Source: Mangifera indica (taxonomy: Eukaryota; Streptophyta; Magnoliopsida; Sapindales; Anacardiaceae). Taken from it: a stretch of 64,000 nucleotides of DNA. The translations under genes were made by a program, and so were the position numbers. How positions within the stretch are numbered: the first letter of the stretch is position 1; every line of letters begins with the position of its first letter. The notes under the pieces are model-generated. The model had not been told where the DNA came from and ran no database searches. It worked only from the letters and a program-made list of their open reading frames with translations. Where the stretch lies: positions 13,700,668 through 13,764,667 of the forward strand of contig NC_058140.1 in NCBI RefSeq assembly GCF_011075055.1, given 5' to 3'. Below are positions 12,179-24,437 of this stretch, in pieces.

Positions 12179-12712
12179 TGCGTCGGTTTATGGTGGTTAC
12201 GATGGTGGCTAGGGATTTTACAGTGAAACCTTAAATATGTCGAATTATGTATATGAATGTTTTTGAATGTTTTGAACGCTTAAAATGATGTAGTTTCGAT
12301 GTTAATGGATGTCTGGAAGTGTAGCCGTTGAGAGACAAAAACGCAAAAAGTAAACAGTGTCGCACAAATTGCGCAAATTTACAATGTCGCGTAAACTGCG
12401 CAAACCACGCAAACACTGTTCCACTACACAAACCGCTTGCAAAATCGCGCAAAAATTCTGTTCACAGACTATGATATCTACTTTTGCGCAATGTGAACAG
12501 TGTTTGCACGATTTGTTCAGTTTGCGTGACATTGTTTACTTTTTGCGCGTTTTTGTCTCTCAACGGCTATACTTCCAGACATCTATTAACATCAAAACTA
12601 CATCATTTTAAGTGTTCAAAACATTCAAAAATATTCATAGATATAATTTGACATATTTAGAGTTTCAGTGTAAAATTCCTAACCACCATCGTAATCACCA
12701 TAAACCGACGCA
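12179..12712. mobile_element. 534-bp near-palindrome / foldback MITE
   Basis: The first 30 bases (TGCGTCGGTTTATGG...) and the last 30 are reverse complements with one mismatch. The symmetry continues inward through ATGTTTTTGAATGTTTTGAA (near 12258) and its complement near 12613-12633, and through AGCCGTTGAGAGACAAAAAC (12322-12341) and its complement near 12551-12570. Arms are about 200-240 bp each. The centre holds short variants of GCGCAAAC/ACACTGTT in both orientations. Overlapping frames on both strands are by-products of the palindrome. No clear target duplication was found, so superfamily is open. It differs in sequence from the GGC-ended foldback family at 0.4-6.4 kb. Confidence 0.8.
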
Positions 12713-13805
12713 TATTTTCTTTCCTTCACTAATTGTAATATCACTGTCTTATCAGAAAAGAAAGTGCAGTGATATTGACATGACAACAGAAGAGACTCAC
12801 TGACAAAGGGTAACATGTGAGAGCAAGGATTTTATCTCACATCAGTAATCAGAAAAGAGAGAGAGAGAGGTCGACATCAAAAAGGGGCTGACGGTAGCTC
12901 ATTTGTGTACGGTGCATCAACCCAAACAATAAGGTGGCCGTTTTCAAAGATGAATTTTTTACGGTCGCACTAGAAGACTCTCATGCTGCATTTATTCCTT
13001 GGATTATGAATGGTGGTCAATGGACGAGGAGTGGAGGCAAATGAAAGCTCCAGTGTCTCGGATAATAGCCTTGCACACACATACTTCTTGTAAATTCCTG
13101 AAAGAGATATTATATCGGTTGCAATAATCTATGTTTATCATTTGTTTCTTAAACTGATAAGTATAATATAGTATTATTCTGTTGGTTGTCTGGCAGAAGT
13201 TACCAATGGTTTAGATACGGCTTTTATATACCCTCCGGAGATTGCCACAGAAAAATTCCTGGAAATCATAATGCTTCTGTGCCTAAACTATTCTGTCCAC
13301 AGTTTTAATAGACCAACTTGTTAGAAATGAGAGGATTACTTTGTATGATGAATCCGGCCTCTAATTTTAAGTTTGACATATGGGTTCTTTAAGATTCAGT
13401 ACAAAGCTTTTGGATTAAGCTGCATACAATATCTTTCTTTACTATGGTTGATAAACTAGGTTGGTTTACGAGTTTCTATAGGGGAAGCGGTTGAGTGATT
13501 ATCAAGTTCGACCCAGTAGAGCTCGAATCCAACCCTAATGTTATGTTTGACTGGAAAATGGGCTCTATAGATGTTAACTTTATAATCACTGTTAGATTTA
13601 ATTCTTACTGCTTGTGGTATTATTATGATTACCAACTTGACCAAGAGGAAGAAGCCCTCAACAATTTAGTTTAATGATGTATATATGCCGGTTTTCACTT
13701 CAGTATTTTTAAAAGAAATCAACATGCTTGGGACAAAAGCCTGGCAAAAGAACCAATCGTAAAGACACAGTATTCTATAAAACAATTCAATTGTCGACTA
13801 CTTCA
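12713..13805. other. Spacer and distal promoter of the XCP1-like gene
   Basis: Mixed-composition spacer. A GA-rich run (GAGAGAGAGAG) lies at 12857-12867. No coding sequence is supported; the minus-strand frame at 13456-13644 has no family character. Confidence 0.4.
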
Positions 13806-13816
13806 CTCGAAAGCAA
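13806..13816 (+). promoter_or_regulatory. TERE-like xylem element
   Basis: CTCGAAAGCAA matches 10 of 11 positions of CTTNAAAGCNA, the tracheary-element-regulating element known from promoters of xylem-differentiation genes. It sits about 18 bp before a TATA box and just over 100 bp before the start codon of a xylem cysteine peptidase gene. The position is suggestive; the single mismatch and short length keep it tentative. Confidence 0.5.
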
Positions 13817-13833
13817 CATGCCTTAACATAATC

Positions 13834-13840
13834 TATAAAT
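13834..13840 (+). promoter_or_regulatory. TATA box of the XCP1-like gene
   Basis: TATAAAT, 78 bp upstream of the ATG at 13918. This leaves room for a 5' leader of roughly 45-50 nt rich in C/T (TTCATCTTCTC), as usual for plant leaders. Confidence 0.65.
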
Positions 13841-13917
13841 ACCCAATTCAATTTCCTCCCTTTCATCAACTAAATCTTTTCATCTTCTCTTTGTTTGAAT
13901 CAAAGTTATCATTTGGA

Positions 13918-15276
<1,359 letters not shown>

Positions 15277-15780
15277 AGTTACTAACTGGGTTTTTCTTCC
15301 ATGAACATTTCTTTTTCATTTGTTTTCTGGTTGTTTTCTTCTTGTTTCGACTAAAGTTGTCTGTCTGTACTTGCTATTGTCAATAATAAATATTATGGCT
15401 TAACATTTCTCAGAATTACTCCAATATTCAATACCAAATTCTTAAAAAAGAGTTTCAGTCGACTTTCTATAAAAACCACACCATTCAGATATTATTAACA
15501 ATTGAAGCACTGATAGTAAAACAACGCACACAAACACAAACTTTTTCTAAGTTTAAATTTCAGAATAATAATAGCTTTGTAATAGAATTTCATGAGGAAG
15601 ATACAAAGCACCCAACCTAACAAGTGCATAAAATATTGACGGTGCCTAGGAAGAACTTTCAGATTTGATTATTGGTTAAAAGGCCTTCATAGGTTTAAGT
15701 TTCTTGGTGCTATGACCTAATGCTGTGTGTATAAAATGTCCAACACGGAATGAACTGTGAGTAGAAGAAAAGAATCGATG
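15277..15780. other. Shared 3' region of convergent genes
   Basis: Only about 500 bp separate the XCP1 stop from the stop of the minus-strand DUF89 gene, so the interval holds both 3' UTRs. No other feature is seen. Confidence 0.55.
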
Positions 15781-18700
15781 TTAACTCGTAACTTCATTGT
15801 ATTTGAAGACACAATCATAGAGTCGTCCTCCAAGAAACTGGGCAACCTCAGGATGCTTCACCTGCAACAAAGATAAGCACAAAGAAAGTAAAGCATGAAA
15901 GAAAGAGAAAAGAAGGCAGCACGTTAAAGCTACATCTGTTAACTGACATTATTGTAAAGGTGACAGAAGGAAAAACATTACCATTCCAATCTTCAGGGAA
16001 TCACATTTAAATTGAGCATAGAGATTTGTTTCAATTCCACGACCCTGCCAAAAGCATTGGAAACTTCCTAAATTATGTTGAAGAATTCGACATGTTAACG
16101 CATATGCATTGCATTGGATGAAAAACATGATTATGCTGCAAAGTTCTATCTAAAACGGGCCATTTTGAAACAGAACTTTTAACCTGACAACCACTCTCAG
16201 AAAGTAGAGTGTTATCTCATTACAGCGACATTTAGATCAGGACAAAGATCATTGAAAGTGGTCAAATACAAAGTGCTTTTTTATTGTTCTATATTATGAT
16301 AACAGCTTTCTGCTCAGAATATCATATCCAACATGAATGGTTAACTAGTACATGAAGGGATATTCTAAAATTCTAATATTCATGTTTGTATCTTGGCTGT
16401 AATTCTCCACAAATTCTTTAAAAACACAAGATATACGAAGAGCTTTAAAGGGAAAAAAAAAAAAAATTTAGCAGTAATATGTAGAAGTGGATTCAAGCTG
16501 AGCCCAAACTAGGGCCAATTTGAACTAGACTTGAATCCAGAACATCCAGCTCAAGCTTGAGCCGGTTAACAACGCTTGAGAGTTGAAAAGTAGCACTAAA
16601 TAGATAAATGGTAACACTGGAGATGTGAATCGTCCGTAAACCCTCAAACTTGAGTTAAACTAGAGCTCCAACTCAAGCTAGGCTTAGTTGAGCCAAACGT
16701 GATTTGAAGCCTAGACCGGCTTGGCTTGAAGCAACCCCAAATAGTATGTTTAAATTTAAAAACTTACCATGCCTTCCAAGATAACTAGGTCTGCATCACT
16801 CGCTAGGTAGGCAAGCTCTTGTGATACTCTTGTAAGATCAATAACCTACAAAAATTTGGAAAATGGACAATAGATTGTCAAGAATGATTAGTATGCAGTT
16901 TACTAAGGGCATCCAAAAATAACACTTTCATTTCTTACCGGCAAATCATTGCCAGAGTTGGCAACGAAAAGATTTGTAGTGTCAACACCCATGAGCTTCC
17001 CATTCTCATCCTTCAACTGGAAATTGGGTACTATGTCAGACTCAACCAAGAATCTAAAACAATCTACATTGTTAAAGTTCATCTCTGTCACCTTTGCAAT
17101 GACGTCAATCAGTTCAGCATAAGTTACATCATTAATTGATGGTAAATCATTAGCAGCCAACACAACCTGTATACACAAAGTAAGAGAAAGGTCATGAGTG
17201 CACTTCTTTGAAATAACTGGAAATAGACAGAATAAGAGATGGGAAAAACTGCTTTAAAGACAAAATGAAAGTCACCACTAAAATGCTAAATCAATGTTAC
17301 AATCTAAGGAATTCATCCACTGAATAATGTCATTTATAAAAGTGTGAGCACTCAAGGAGAAAATTATATTCATTCACTACCTTATTAATATTCTTTAACC
17401 AAAATGTTGTCATATTCAATTAAAAATTACAAACTATTTCATGTTACCCAAATTATAGATAAATGTATATATATTGTGGAAAAGAGGAAATTCATATTGG
17501 GTTTTTTAATTCTCACAATCTCAAATATCTCAATTTCTTAATTTTCCAGAGATATCAAATATCTCAATTTATAATATTTCAGAGATTATTTCCTACTCTT
17601 ATCTAGGGTATCTTGTATATAGTAAATAGGAATTGTATAATATTCCAAAAGTTAAATGTAGTTTCCCAAATTAGAGATCTTCTTCCTTATAAGAAACCAA
17701 TTCTCATGTAAATTTTATATTATGAAATACATTTTCCTTTAGTTTATATGGTATTAGAGTGAAAATCCTGAGGCCAAAATCCCATTCAGACACCGGAAAA
17801 AGCTTTCGAAAAACACAAAACCATGAAAAAGTCAACTATTGCCTTCTACAATTTTGTCAAAACCATAAGCTGCTTTTTGGTATTGTTGTCACTTATCATC
17901 ACTATGTTTGAAGCTTTTTCAGAGTTTACCACTACCAGTGAAGTCAAGTCAAGTCATTCAGCAAAGAGTCAACTGATCAACCTCTGAGACTTCTAAAGTT
18001 GAATCCGACATTTGGTACTCCTAATTGTTCACTGGCTCATACAAGTAAAAATCCTTTTGCTTTATCTACCGCCATAAATTTCACTCCCTGGATCATTGAT
18101 TCAAGAGCTTTCCATTAAATGACTAGTTTGTCCAATTTGTTTCATTCCTACTCTCCTTGTCTAGATAATGAAAAAAATTTGAATTGTTGATGGTAGTTTT
18201 TCTCCTATGGTCGGCAAAGGTCTCATTAAACTTTCGAATAATATAATTCTTAAGTCTATACTCCATTTTCCTAAACTTGCCTGCAATCTCTTATCAATCA
18301 GCAAACTTTCAAAAGATTCTAACTGTTTTGTTACTTTCTTTGCATTTTATTGTGTTTTTACGATTAAAACTCGGGGATGACAATTGAGAATGTTACATAA
18401 ACAAATGGACTACTATTTTGATAAGACCTCCTTTGGTAATAAAAAGGCTCAGAGCTATAATAGTTTTAGTTCAAATTTTGTTTTAGAACAAATAGAGGAT
18501 TGCTCTATTCTTCAATGAGAAAGTTGTCATTTGTGGAAAGATCACTGTGTTAATTTTTTTTTTAAAGCATTATTGCCCATCAAAACTATTTTATTTAATC
18601 CACAGGGACGTATGAGGACCTTCCAAGGTTATCACCATGACTAGAAAAAGCTACTTATAGAATTCTAAGATACCTAAAGGGAACACTTAATAAGAGATTA

Positions 18701-21700
18701 CTCTTAAGGAATCGTGATAACCTAAGGCTTACACTAATGTAGGTTGGGTGGGAAATGTTGTGGATATAAGATCAACATAAGGCTATTGTACCTTTGTAGG
18801 GGGAAATCTTGTTACTTGGAGGAGCAAGAAATAAAATATGGTAGCTAAGAATAGTGCTAAAGCTAAATTTTGATCAATTGCACATGGTATCTATGAAGTT
18901 ATGTTGGTAAATAGGCTGGTAGAAGAATTAAAGATTCCTACTCTTTCAAGCTAGTTTGAGGGGGAGTGTGGAAAAGAGGAAATTTCATATTGGGTTTCCT
19001 AATTCTCACAATCTCAAATATCTCAATTTCCTAGTTTTCCAGAGATCTCAAATATCTCAATTGTGTAATATTCTAAAAGCTAAATGTAGTTCCCTACATT
19101 AGACATTTTTTTCTCAATAAGAAGAAACTAATTCTTATGTAATTTTCATGTGTTGTAATACAATTTCCTTTATATATGTTTGTTAGGACTAAGGGGAGTG
19201 GATAAATGTTATAAATAGACCTCTCATATGACATGTTGTTTGCAAGAAGTGTGGAGTTGAGGGCAGCAAATTGGTAGCTCCTCATGAATTGGGAATTAGC
19301 AAATCATAGGAAGGCACGTGGCTTTCCAAATTGGAAGATTGGGAAAGTCAATTAGAAGGGATTTTGGTTGGGAATAAAAGTTGGAGAAAAAGAAGAAAAA
19401 AAGAGAAGAAGATGTCTTGGTTTTGGTCAGCCTTTGGCTGATTGGAAGGTTACAGCCGTGGGAGGAGCTAACAACTCTTGTTTTCTACTTGTTTGGTTTA
19501 GTGTACACTTATATTGTGACTAAACAAACCTCGATTGAGCCAATTTTCCAAAACATTTTACTAGTTATGGGTAGAGTTTGGAGTGTTTGGGTTGATTTGT
19601 GCAGGTTCCTATCAAAGTGGTATCAAAGTGCTTATGATATCTAAGAATGGGCAGGATCAATTTAGTGAAGGCTGAGACAAAGGGTGGATGTTTCTTCAAC
19701 GATTCACATAAGCAGAGGCTTGGGCTAAGTTGAAAGAGGGGATTTGTCTCCACTATGAGAAGGAATTCAGATCGAATCATCACTGCAGATTCAACTCATT
19801 GGTGATCTGGCTAGAATTTGATGACGAATCAGATGATGATATCTTGATTGTGAGTGATGACAAGCTAGAAAAGAGAGAAGAAGTTGATTCGGTTTCTGAC
19901 CTAGAAGATTTGTGTGGAGGGTGGTCAGAATCTCACGTTTATAGTGAGATTGGGGCCAGATTTGTAATACTTGGTGCATTTTTGGTGACAAAGATGACCG
20001 AACCTTACACAACAATTTTCACAAAGGCACTTTTAGAAGCTAACATGATTGGGCTAGGGGGCATTGGGTTGGGAAAGACAATTTCGATGATGAGGTAACT
20101 AGATCTGATCTGGAAGTGGTTGTGGTGGTGTCAGAATATGAGAAGGCCGAAAATTCTAGCACCTTCAAAGAGAATGTAGTATTTGATGTTCTTGGTGCAT
20201 TCCTAGTAGTGGAGGATGTCAGATTTGACGAGGAAAGGGTCGCGAGGTTGGGATCCAGGGCATATACGACTAGGCTTAGGGCAAATGGTGCCAGAGCAGC
20301 CTTTCTGACAATGATGAACAACACAAAAACAACTTTTTCAGCCACTGGCTATGATTGGGCTAATGAAAAATAAAGTGGAGTTTTCTTTAAATTGAATAAG
20401 AAGATGAAAGAAAATACAGACTGGTTGGGTCATCGAAATGGGTGTGTAAAATAATTATTAAAAAAAAAAACTGTAACAATTCTAAACTGACATAGTGAAA
20501 AAAAATTAAGAGGACTTTCTAATTTTTCCCACTTTGAGGAAAAGGTTACTCTCAAAATATGCATGTAATATTAGGACTTAAGGAAGGGAACATGTATCAT
20601 AAATAGACCTCCCATACGGCATGTGTATTGCAATTAACGTGGGGCTGAGGGCAGCAAATTGGTAGCTCCTCATGAGCTGGGAATTAGCAAATCAAAGGAA
20701 GGCATGTGACTGTCCAAGAATGAAAGATTGGGAAATTTGATCAGAATGGATTTTGGCTGTGAATAAAAGTTGAAGAAAAGAAGAAAAATGCGATAGAAGA
20801 TTGTCTTGGTTTTTGGCAGTCTTTAGTTGATTGGGAGGCTATGGTCTTGGAAGAAGATAACATCTCTTGTTGTAACATTGTTCTACTGAACCGTTGGATT
20901 GTGAGTGAATAAACCTGGGTTGAGCCAATTTTCTGGAACACTTTATTGGATTTGTGTAAACATTGGAGTGGTAGGGTTAATTTGTACAAGTTCCTACCTG
21001 TATTAAAGGAAAAGATAAACTCAACTTTTCATTAACATCCTTAAGCATACATATCATGTTGGTATCAAATGCTGTAGTGCTTTATGTCCTCACAATGTAT
21101 TGTTCAAGTAAAATGTTGGCAGAGGTGTAGACCAACATAACTCTCAAAGCAAGAAAACAAGCATTTCACAAATTTTCTCACATTTCATAATACACTGGGT
21201 CACATAAACAGCCTAAATTCAGAATATTATAACAGAAAACCAGATATAGAAAAGTTACATAGAACCTTTAAACTCTTCACTGCAAAAGTCAGTTGCATTG
21301 AATAGATATGATTTGTTAAAGCAAACCTGAGTTCCAAGACGGAGTAGCTCCCTTGCAAATGGTAAAATGCCCAAAATTATATCAGCACCAGAATTATCGA
21401 CAAAAATGACAGCCTATCATGAAAACAACGAAACTAATTAGAACATGAGAGACACATAAAAGAATTGATTCTTTTTCAAAAAATGCTTTAAAGAACGTGT
21501 CTCTTTTTATTGGGAAAAAAAAAAAGATATCATGTCATGTTAATTAAATATTAGACTAACCTTCTTCCAAGGTTTTTTGCTCCATTTCACTTTAAAAGTT
21601 TCCAAATCATCAATAACCCAAGGTCGGGGGACAAGATTTTGACAACTAGCTAGAAAGGACATACCATCCCTTGAGAAAACCTCAGCAAGCTTCAAAAAGG

Positions 21701-23574
21701 AAAACACAAAATCACGTGATATCGCATAAATGCAGCTATGAACTAAATGTGTTGCAAACCCATAAGATGTGCATTAACAAATTGGTATGGGAACAAAATA
21801 TACGCATTATTTAAAGGGATAGGCAGCATCATTGATTGGCAAAATATATGATTAAAAGAAGCAAAGAGATTGATGCAGCAATAAGGCATAGAGTACCCCA
21901 AATAGAAAGCTTAAACAAAGAAACAAAAGCTCTGATTAGTCTTTCCTCTATTTGATACAGATGAATACAAGAGAACAGTTGAAACAGCGTATGTGCATAA
22001 GTCAAGAAAACAGATGAAAACCTTTGTTTAAGAAAGAACATAACTCAAGGAAGAACACAATCAAGTTTTCAGGTTTTCGACAGAATTAACAATTTAAAAG
22101 CCACTTAGGATGAGTGTAAAAATTGTCAAACTCGAAATGACATGTTTAAAATTTTTTTCTAAAAGCCATAAATAAAGGACTAACCTACCTGTGCTGAACC
22201 AAGATCGAAAATATTTCCTGCAAATATTCCTCTAACCAGATTCTCTAGGCGCTTCCCTCCATCACCTATTGCATCATTAAGAGAAACTACATCCCCAAAT
22301 AAGGATATAGCTTTTGCATTCTCTTCATCCTATTTGCAATTTGTCACCAAAGGTTGAATCAACTTTTATACGAAAACAAACAAAAATAAAATGCTCACCA
22401 ATATTTTACATGTCCTCTCCTTTCCTTATCTCTCACTTCTTCCCATCTGTGACTGCCCAAGATTGCTTCAATCAATTGAAAATATCAGAAGTATATTGTT
22501 CATGGTTTTTACACATCACTTTCCCAGCTTCACCATTGATTTTTCTCACTAGGTCAACAACTTATAAACTACAAACTAAAACCTGACCAAAAACCTCCAT
22601 TCTTCAAAATGGCTATTAGACCAGAAAGGTTCTCAGTTTAACTCTTCTAACAAGCAATTATGTTCCGGTTATCACAATCAGTTTCTTTTACAATGCTATT
22701 TATTCACTGGCAGGTTTGACAAGTAGAAAAAATAAGAAAGTGCAAAAGTTAAAAATTTACCTTGACTTTTTTGAATATGTCTCTGAATCCCAGTTCTCTA
22801 AGGATTTGCTCACGAATTCGGCAAAGAAGCTTGAATATTCCAAAACACATGACAAAAAAAAAGTGAACAGTTTTAGATCCTCCAAAGTACACCGCTTATC
22901 TAAATCATTTCGGAGATAGTGAAAAAACACATCAGAAAGCTTGACTTACAATGCAATCAGGTGGGCCGCCATGACTCTCTGGATCCTTCTTGAAGTCCTC
23001 AAGTATCTCAGCGTACCTTAATGCAATCAAATATCAGACAACACATAGAATGCTAGAATCACTAATTGCCACTCACAGGACGAGTGATAAAGATGAGCTT
23101 ATTTCCAGGAGTTCCATGTACAGAATACTTTAGCAGATGAAACTCCTAAAATTTTTAAAGAATATAACTTATTAAAACAAAGCATCTAACTTTCCAGACC
23201 GATGAGATAGATCACGAGAGAACCAAAACAAATACCTTTCAGCAAATTTTTGAGCTCTAAAAGGAGCATCAGTGACAGTAGGATCAGTCTCAGCTCGTTG
23301 CCTGAAAGAGATTAAAAAGAATTTACAACAACACACTTAGAATTACACCCTAAAACTAAAAATTTATCTATAAATAGAAATAAGAATGAAGGAAAAAGTT
23401 TTACTTGAAAGAAGGGATGGAATTGAGAAAGAGGTCGACCCAAGCAATCTCAGTAGGGGTTGCTTTTCTGGGATTGTCAGATGGAAATCTGTAGGGAATG
23501 GTGCACGCCCTGTAGTTGGCTTCGATAGGAGTTTGAAGTAATGGGAAAGGGACCAGCTCTGAAGCGCTCTCCAT
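15781..23574 (-). CDS. DUF89 damage-control phosphatase (At2g17340/At4g35360 type)
   Basis: Eleven exons, read from high to low: 23405-23574, 23236-23301, 22950-23016, 22761-22829, 22189-22329, 21561-21689, 21327-21413, 16939-17166, 16768-16845, 15982-16044, 15781-15861; 392 aa. DUF89 proteins are metal-dependent phosphatases thought to remove damaged or surplus phospho-metabolites; the stand-alone plant members resemble the domain fused to plant pantothenate kinase. Signature blocks include [12 protein letters not shown] (Asp220/Asn221 of the metal site), [17 protein letters not shown] (about 246-262), VANSGNDLP and [12 protein letters not shown]. No signal peptide is evident, so the product is probably cytosolic. 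Intron 7 (17167-21326, about 4.2 kb) is inflated by two LTR-element relics; splice sites on both sides are intact. Confidence 0.94.
16482..16740. mobile_element. hAT-like MITE in DUF89 intron 8
   Basis: Left end TAGAAGTGGATTCAAGC and the reverse complement of the right end (TTGGGGTTGCTTCAAGC) agree at 12 of 17 positions. The interior is a run of AAGCTTGAGCC/TCAAGCTAGG words in both orientations. Flanks GTAATATG and ATAGTATG match at 6 of 8, compatible with an old 8-bp hAT duplication. It lies between exons 8 and 9 of the DUF89 gene without touching splice sites. Confidence 0.5.
17475..17747 (+). repeat. 5' LTR of the copia relic
   Basis: Starts with TG and ends just before the tRNA-Met-like primer-binding site. 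About 273 bp. It is the longer of the two LTR copies. Confidence 0.7.
18967..19178 (+). repeat. 3' LTR of the copia relic
   Basis: About 212 bp, matching the 5' LTR except for a block deletion of about 60 bp in its middle. Its end abuts the start of the next LTR element, so the exact boundary is uncertain by several bases. Confidence 0.65.
19181..19614 (+). repeat. 5' LTR of the second element
   Basis: 434 bp with TG...CA termini, followed after three bases by a tRNA-Met-like primer-binding site. Confidence 0.66.
20569..21002 (+). repeat. 3' LTR of the second element
   Basis: Diverged copy of 19181-19614, preceded by a purine-rich GAGGAAAAGG tract near 20536. The right edge is approximate. 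Confidence 0.62.
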
Positions 23575-24437
23575 CTTGAGCTGTGTTTGGTTAATTTGAA
23601 GAAATGGAATGATGTGAAAGAAGAAAAGGAAAAAAAGTAGCTGTATCTTCTATTCCTAGTTTGAGGTGAAGACGATGCAGCCCCTCCTCTTCTCGGGCTT
23701 GCAGATGCAAAATGGAATATGGTTTATATACGTTCCTACAAAAATATCACAAATTTCAGAAATGTTCTTTTGTGGAAAGCTTTTTTCACAGAGAACTTTC
23801 TTGAAAAAGGAATTAAAAAAAGAAATATATGAAATAATTTTATGAGGGTATAATAATTCTTTTATAAAAAATAAATAAATATTTTTAATTAATTTAATTA
23901 TTATAATATCTGTTTTTAAAATAATATTATATTTACTTATTTTGAGGATATAAATTAATATATATTTATATATATTATCATTTAATAGTATATTATTTTA
24001 CCCTTAATTTAAAATTATCTAAACTGTATCATCATCTAATTGAATATTATTTTATTCATAATTCAAAATCATTCAATTATATAATAATACATATCAAATA
24101 TATATCTATTTATATACTTAAAATAAATGTGCATAGTTTTATTTGTTTGTATGTTGGATATTTAGCTAATTTAATTATAATGTGAGTATAATTGTATTTT
24201 TTTAACCAGTCTAATTATTACCTTAGAATCAAGATTTTCTCAATAAAGAGCTTCCTCCGGTGTGTTAATGAAGAATTCTGTGATCTATTCAAGATCAAAG
24301 TTTTGTATGTTCAGAGAAAAATCTATAACAAAAAACCAAACAATTTTGACAGAGGATTTATTTAAAAAAAAAAAAAAAAACAATGCACAAGCAGAGCAGC
24401 TGCATAAACAAACATTACAGAAGTTCTCAACAACTAA
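23575..24437. other. 5' region of the DUF89 gene and AT-rich spacer
   Basis: Leader and promoter of the minus-strand DUF89 gene lie within the first 150 bp or so. Beyond 23740 the sequence is A/T-rich with no gene or repeat boundary that I can identify. Confidence 0.45.

Larger units (their letters stand above)
17475..19178 (+). mobile_element. Deleted Ty1/copia LTR retrotransposon in intron
   Basis: The 5' LTR is about 17475-17747 and the 3' LTR about 18967-19178; both begin TGTGGAAAAGAGGAAA and share ATCTCAAATATCTCAATT. The 3' copy lacks about 60 bp present in the 5' copy. A primer-binding site resembling initiator-tRNA-Met (TGGTATTAGAG) starts at 17749, and a purine tract (TTGAGGGGGAG) precedes the 3' LTR. 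The interior is only about 1.2 kb. Translated remnants show a protease-like WIIDS segment near 18090 and, near 18640-18960, copia RNase H pieces ([10 protein letters not shown], then [17 protein letters not shown]), all broken by stops. Reverse transcriptase and integrase are missing. Possible 5-bp TATAT duplications are in low-complexity sequence. The element lies antisense to the host gene. Confidence 0.78.
19181..21002 (+). mobile_element. Second, non-autonomous LTR element in the same intron
   Basis: Two direct repeats of about 430 bp, 19181-19614 and 20569-21002, share GAGGGCAGCAAATTGGTAGC and GGGAATTAGCAAATCA and differ by many point changes. The 5' copy starts TGTTAGGACT and ends ...TATCA (TG...CA). 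A primer-binding site TGGTATCAAAGTG follows at 19618. The interior is about 950 bp. It has an acidic 122-codon frame (19730-20098) and a further frame to 20373, neither resembling gag or pol domains I know. This looks like a small non-autonomous LTR element, inserted next to the copia relic. No convincing target duplication was found. Confidence 0.7.

Noticed and set aside
12231..12803. Four overlapping 60-84-codon frames on both strands
   Set aside because: Mirror-image frames inside or at the edge of the 534-bp palindrome; no protein-family features.
19730..20373. Frames of 122 and 85 codons as a host gene nested in the DUF89 intron
   Set aside because: They lie between two LTR copies after a primer-binding site, so they belong to the retroelement.
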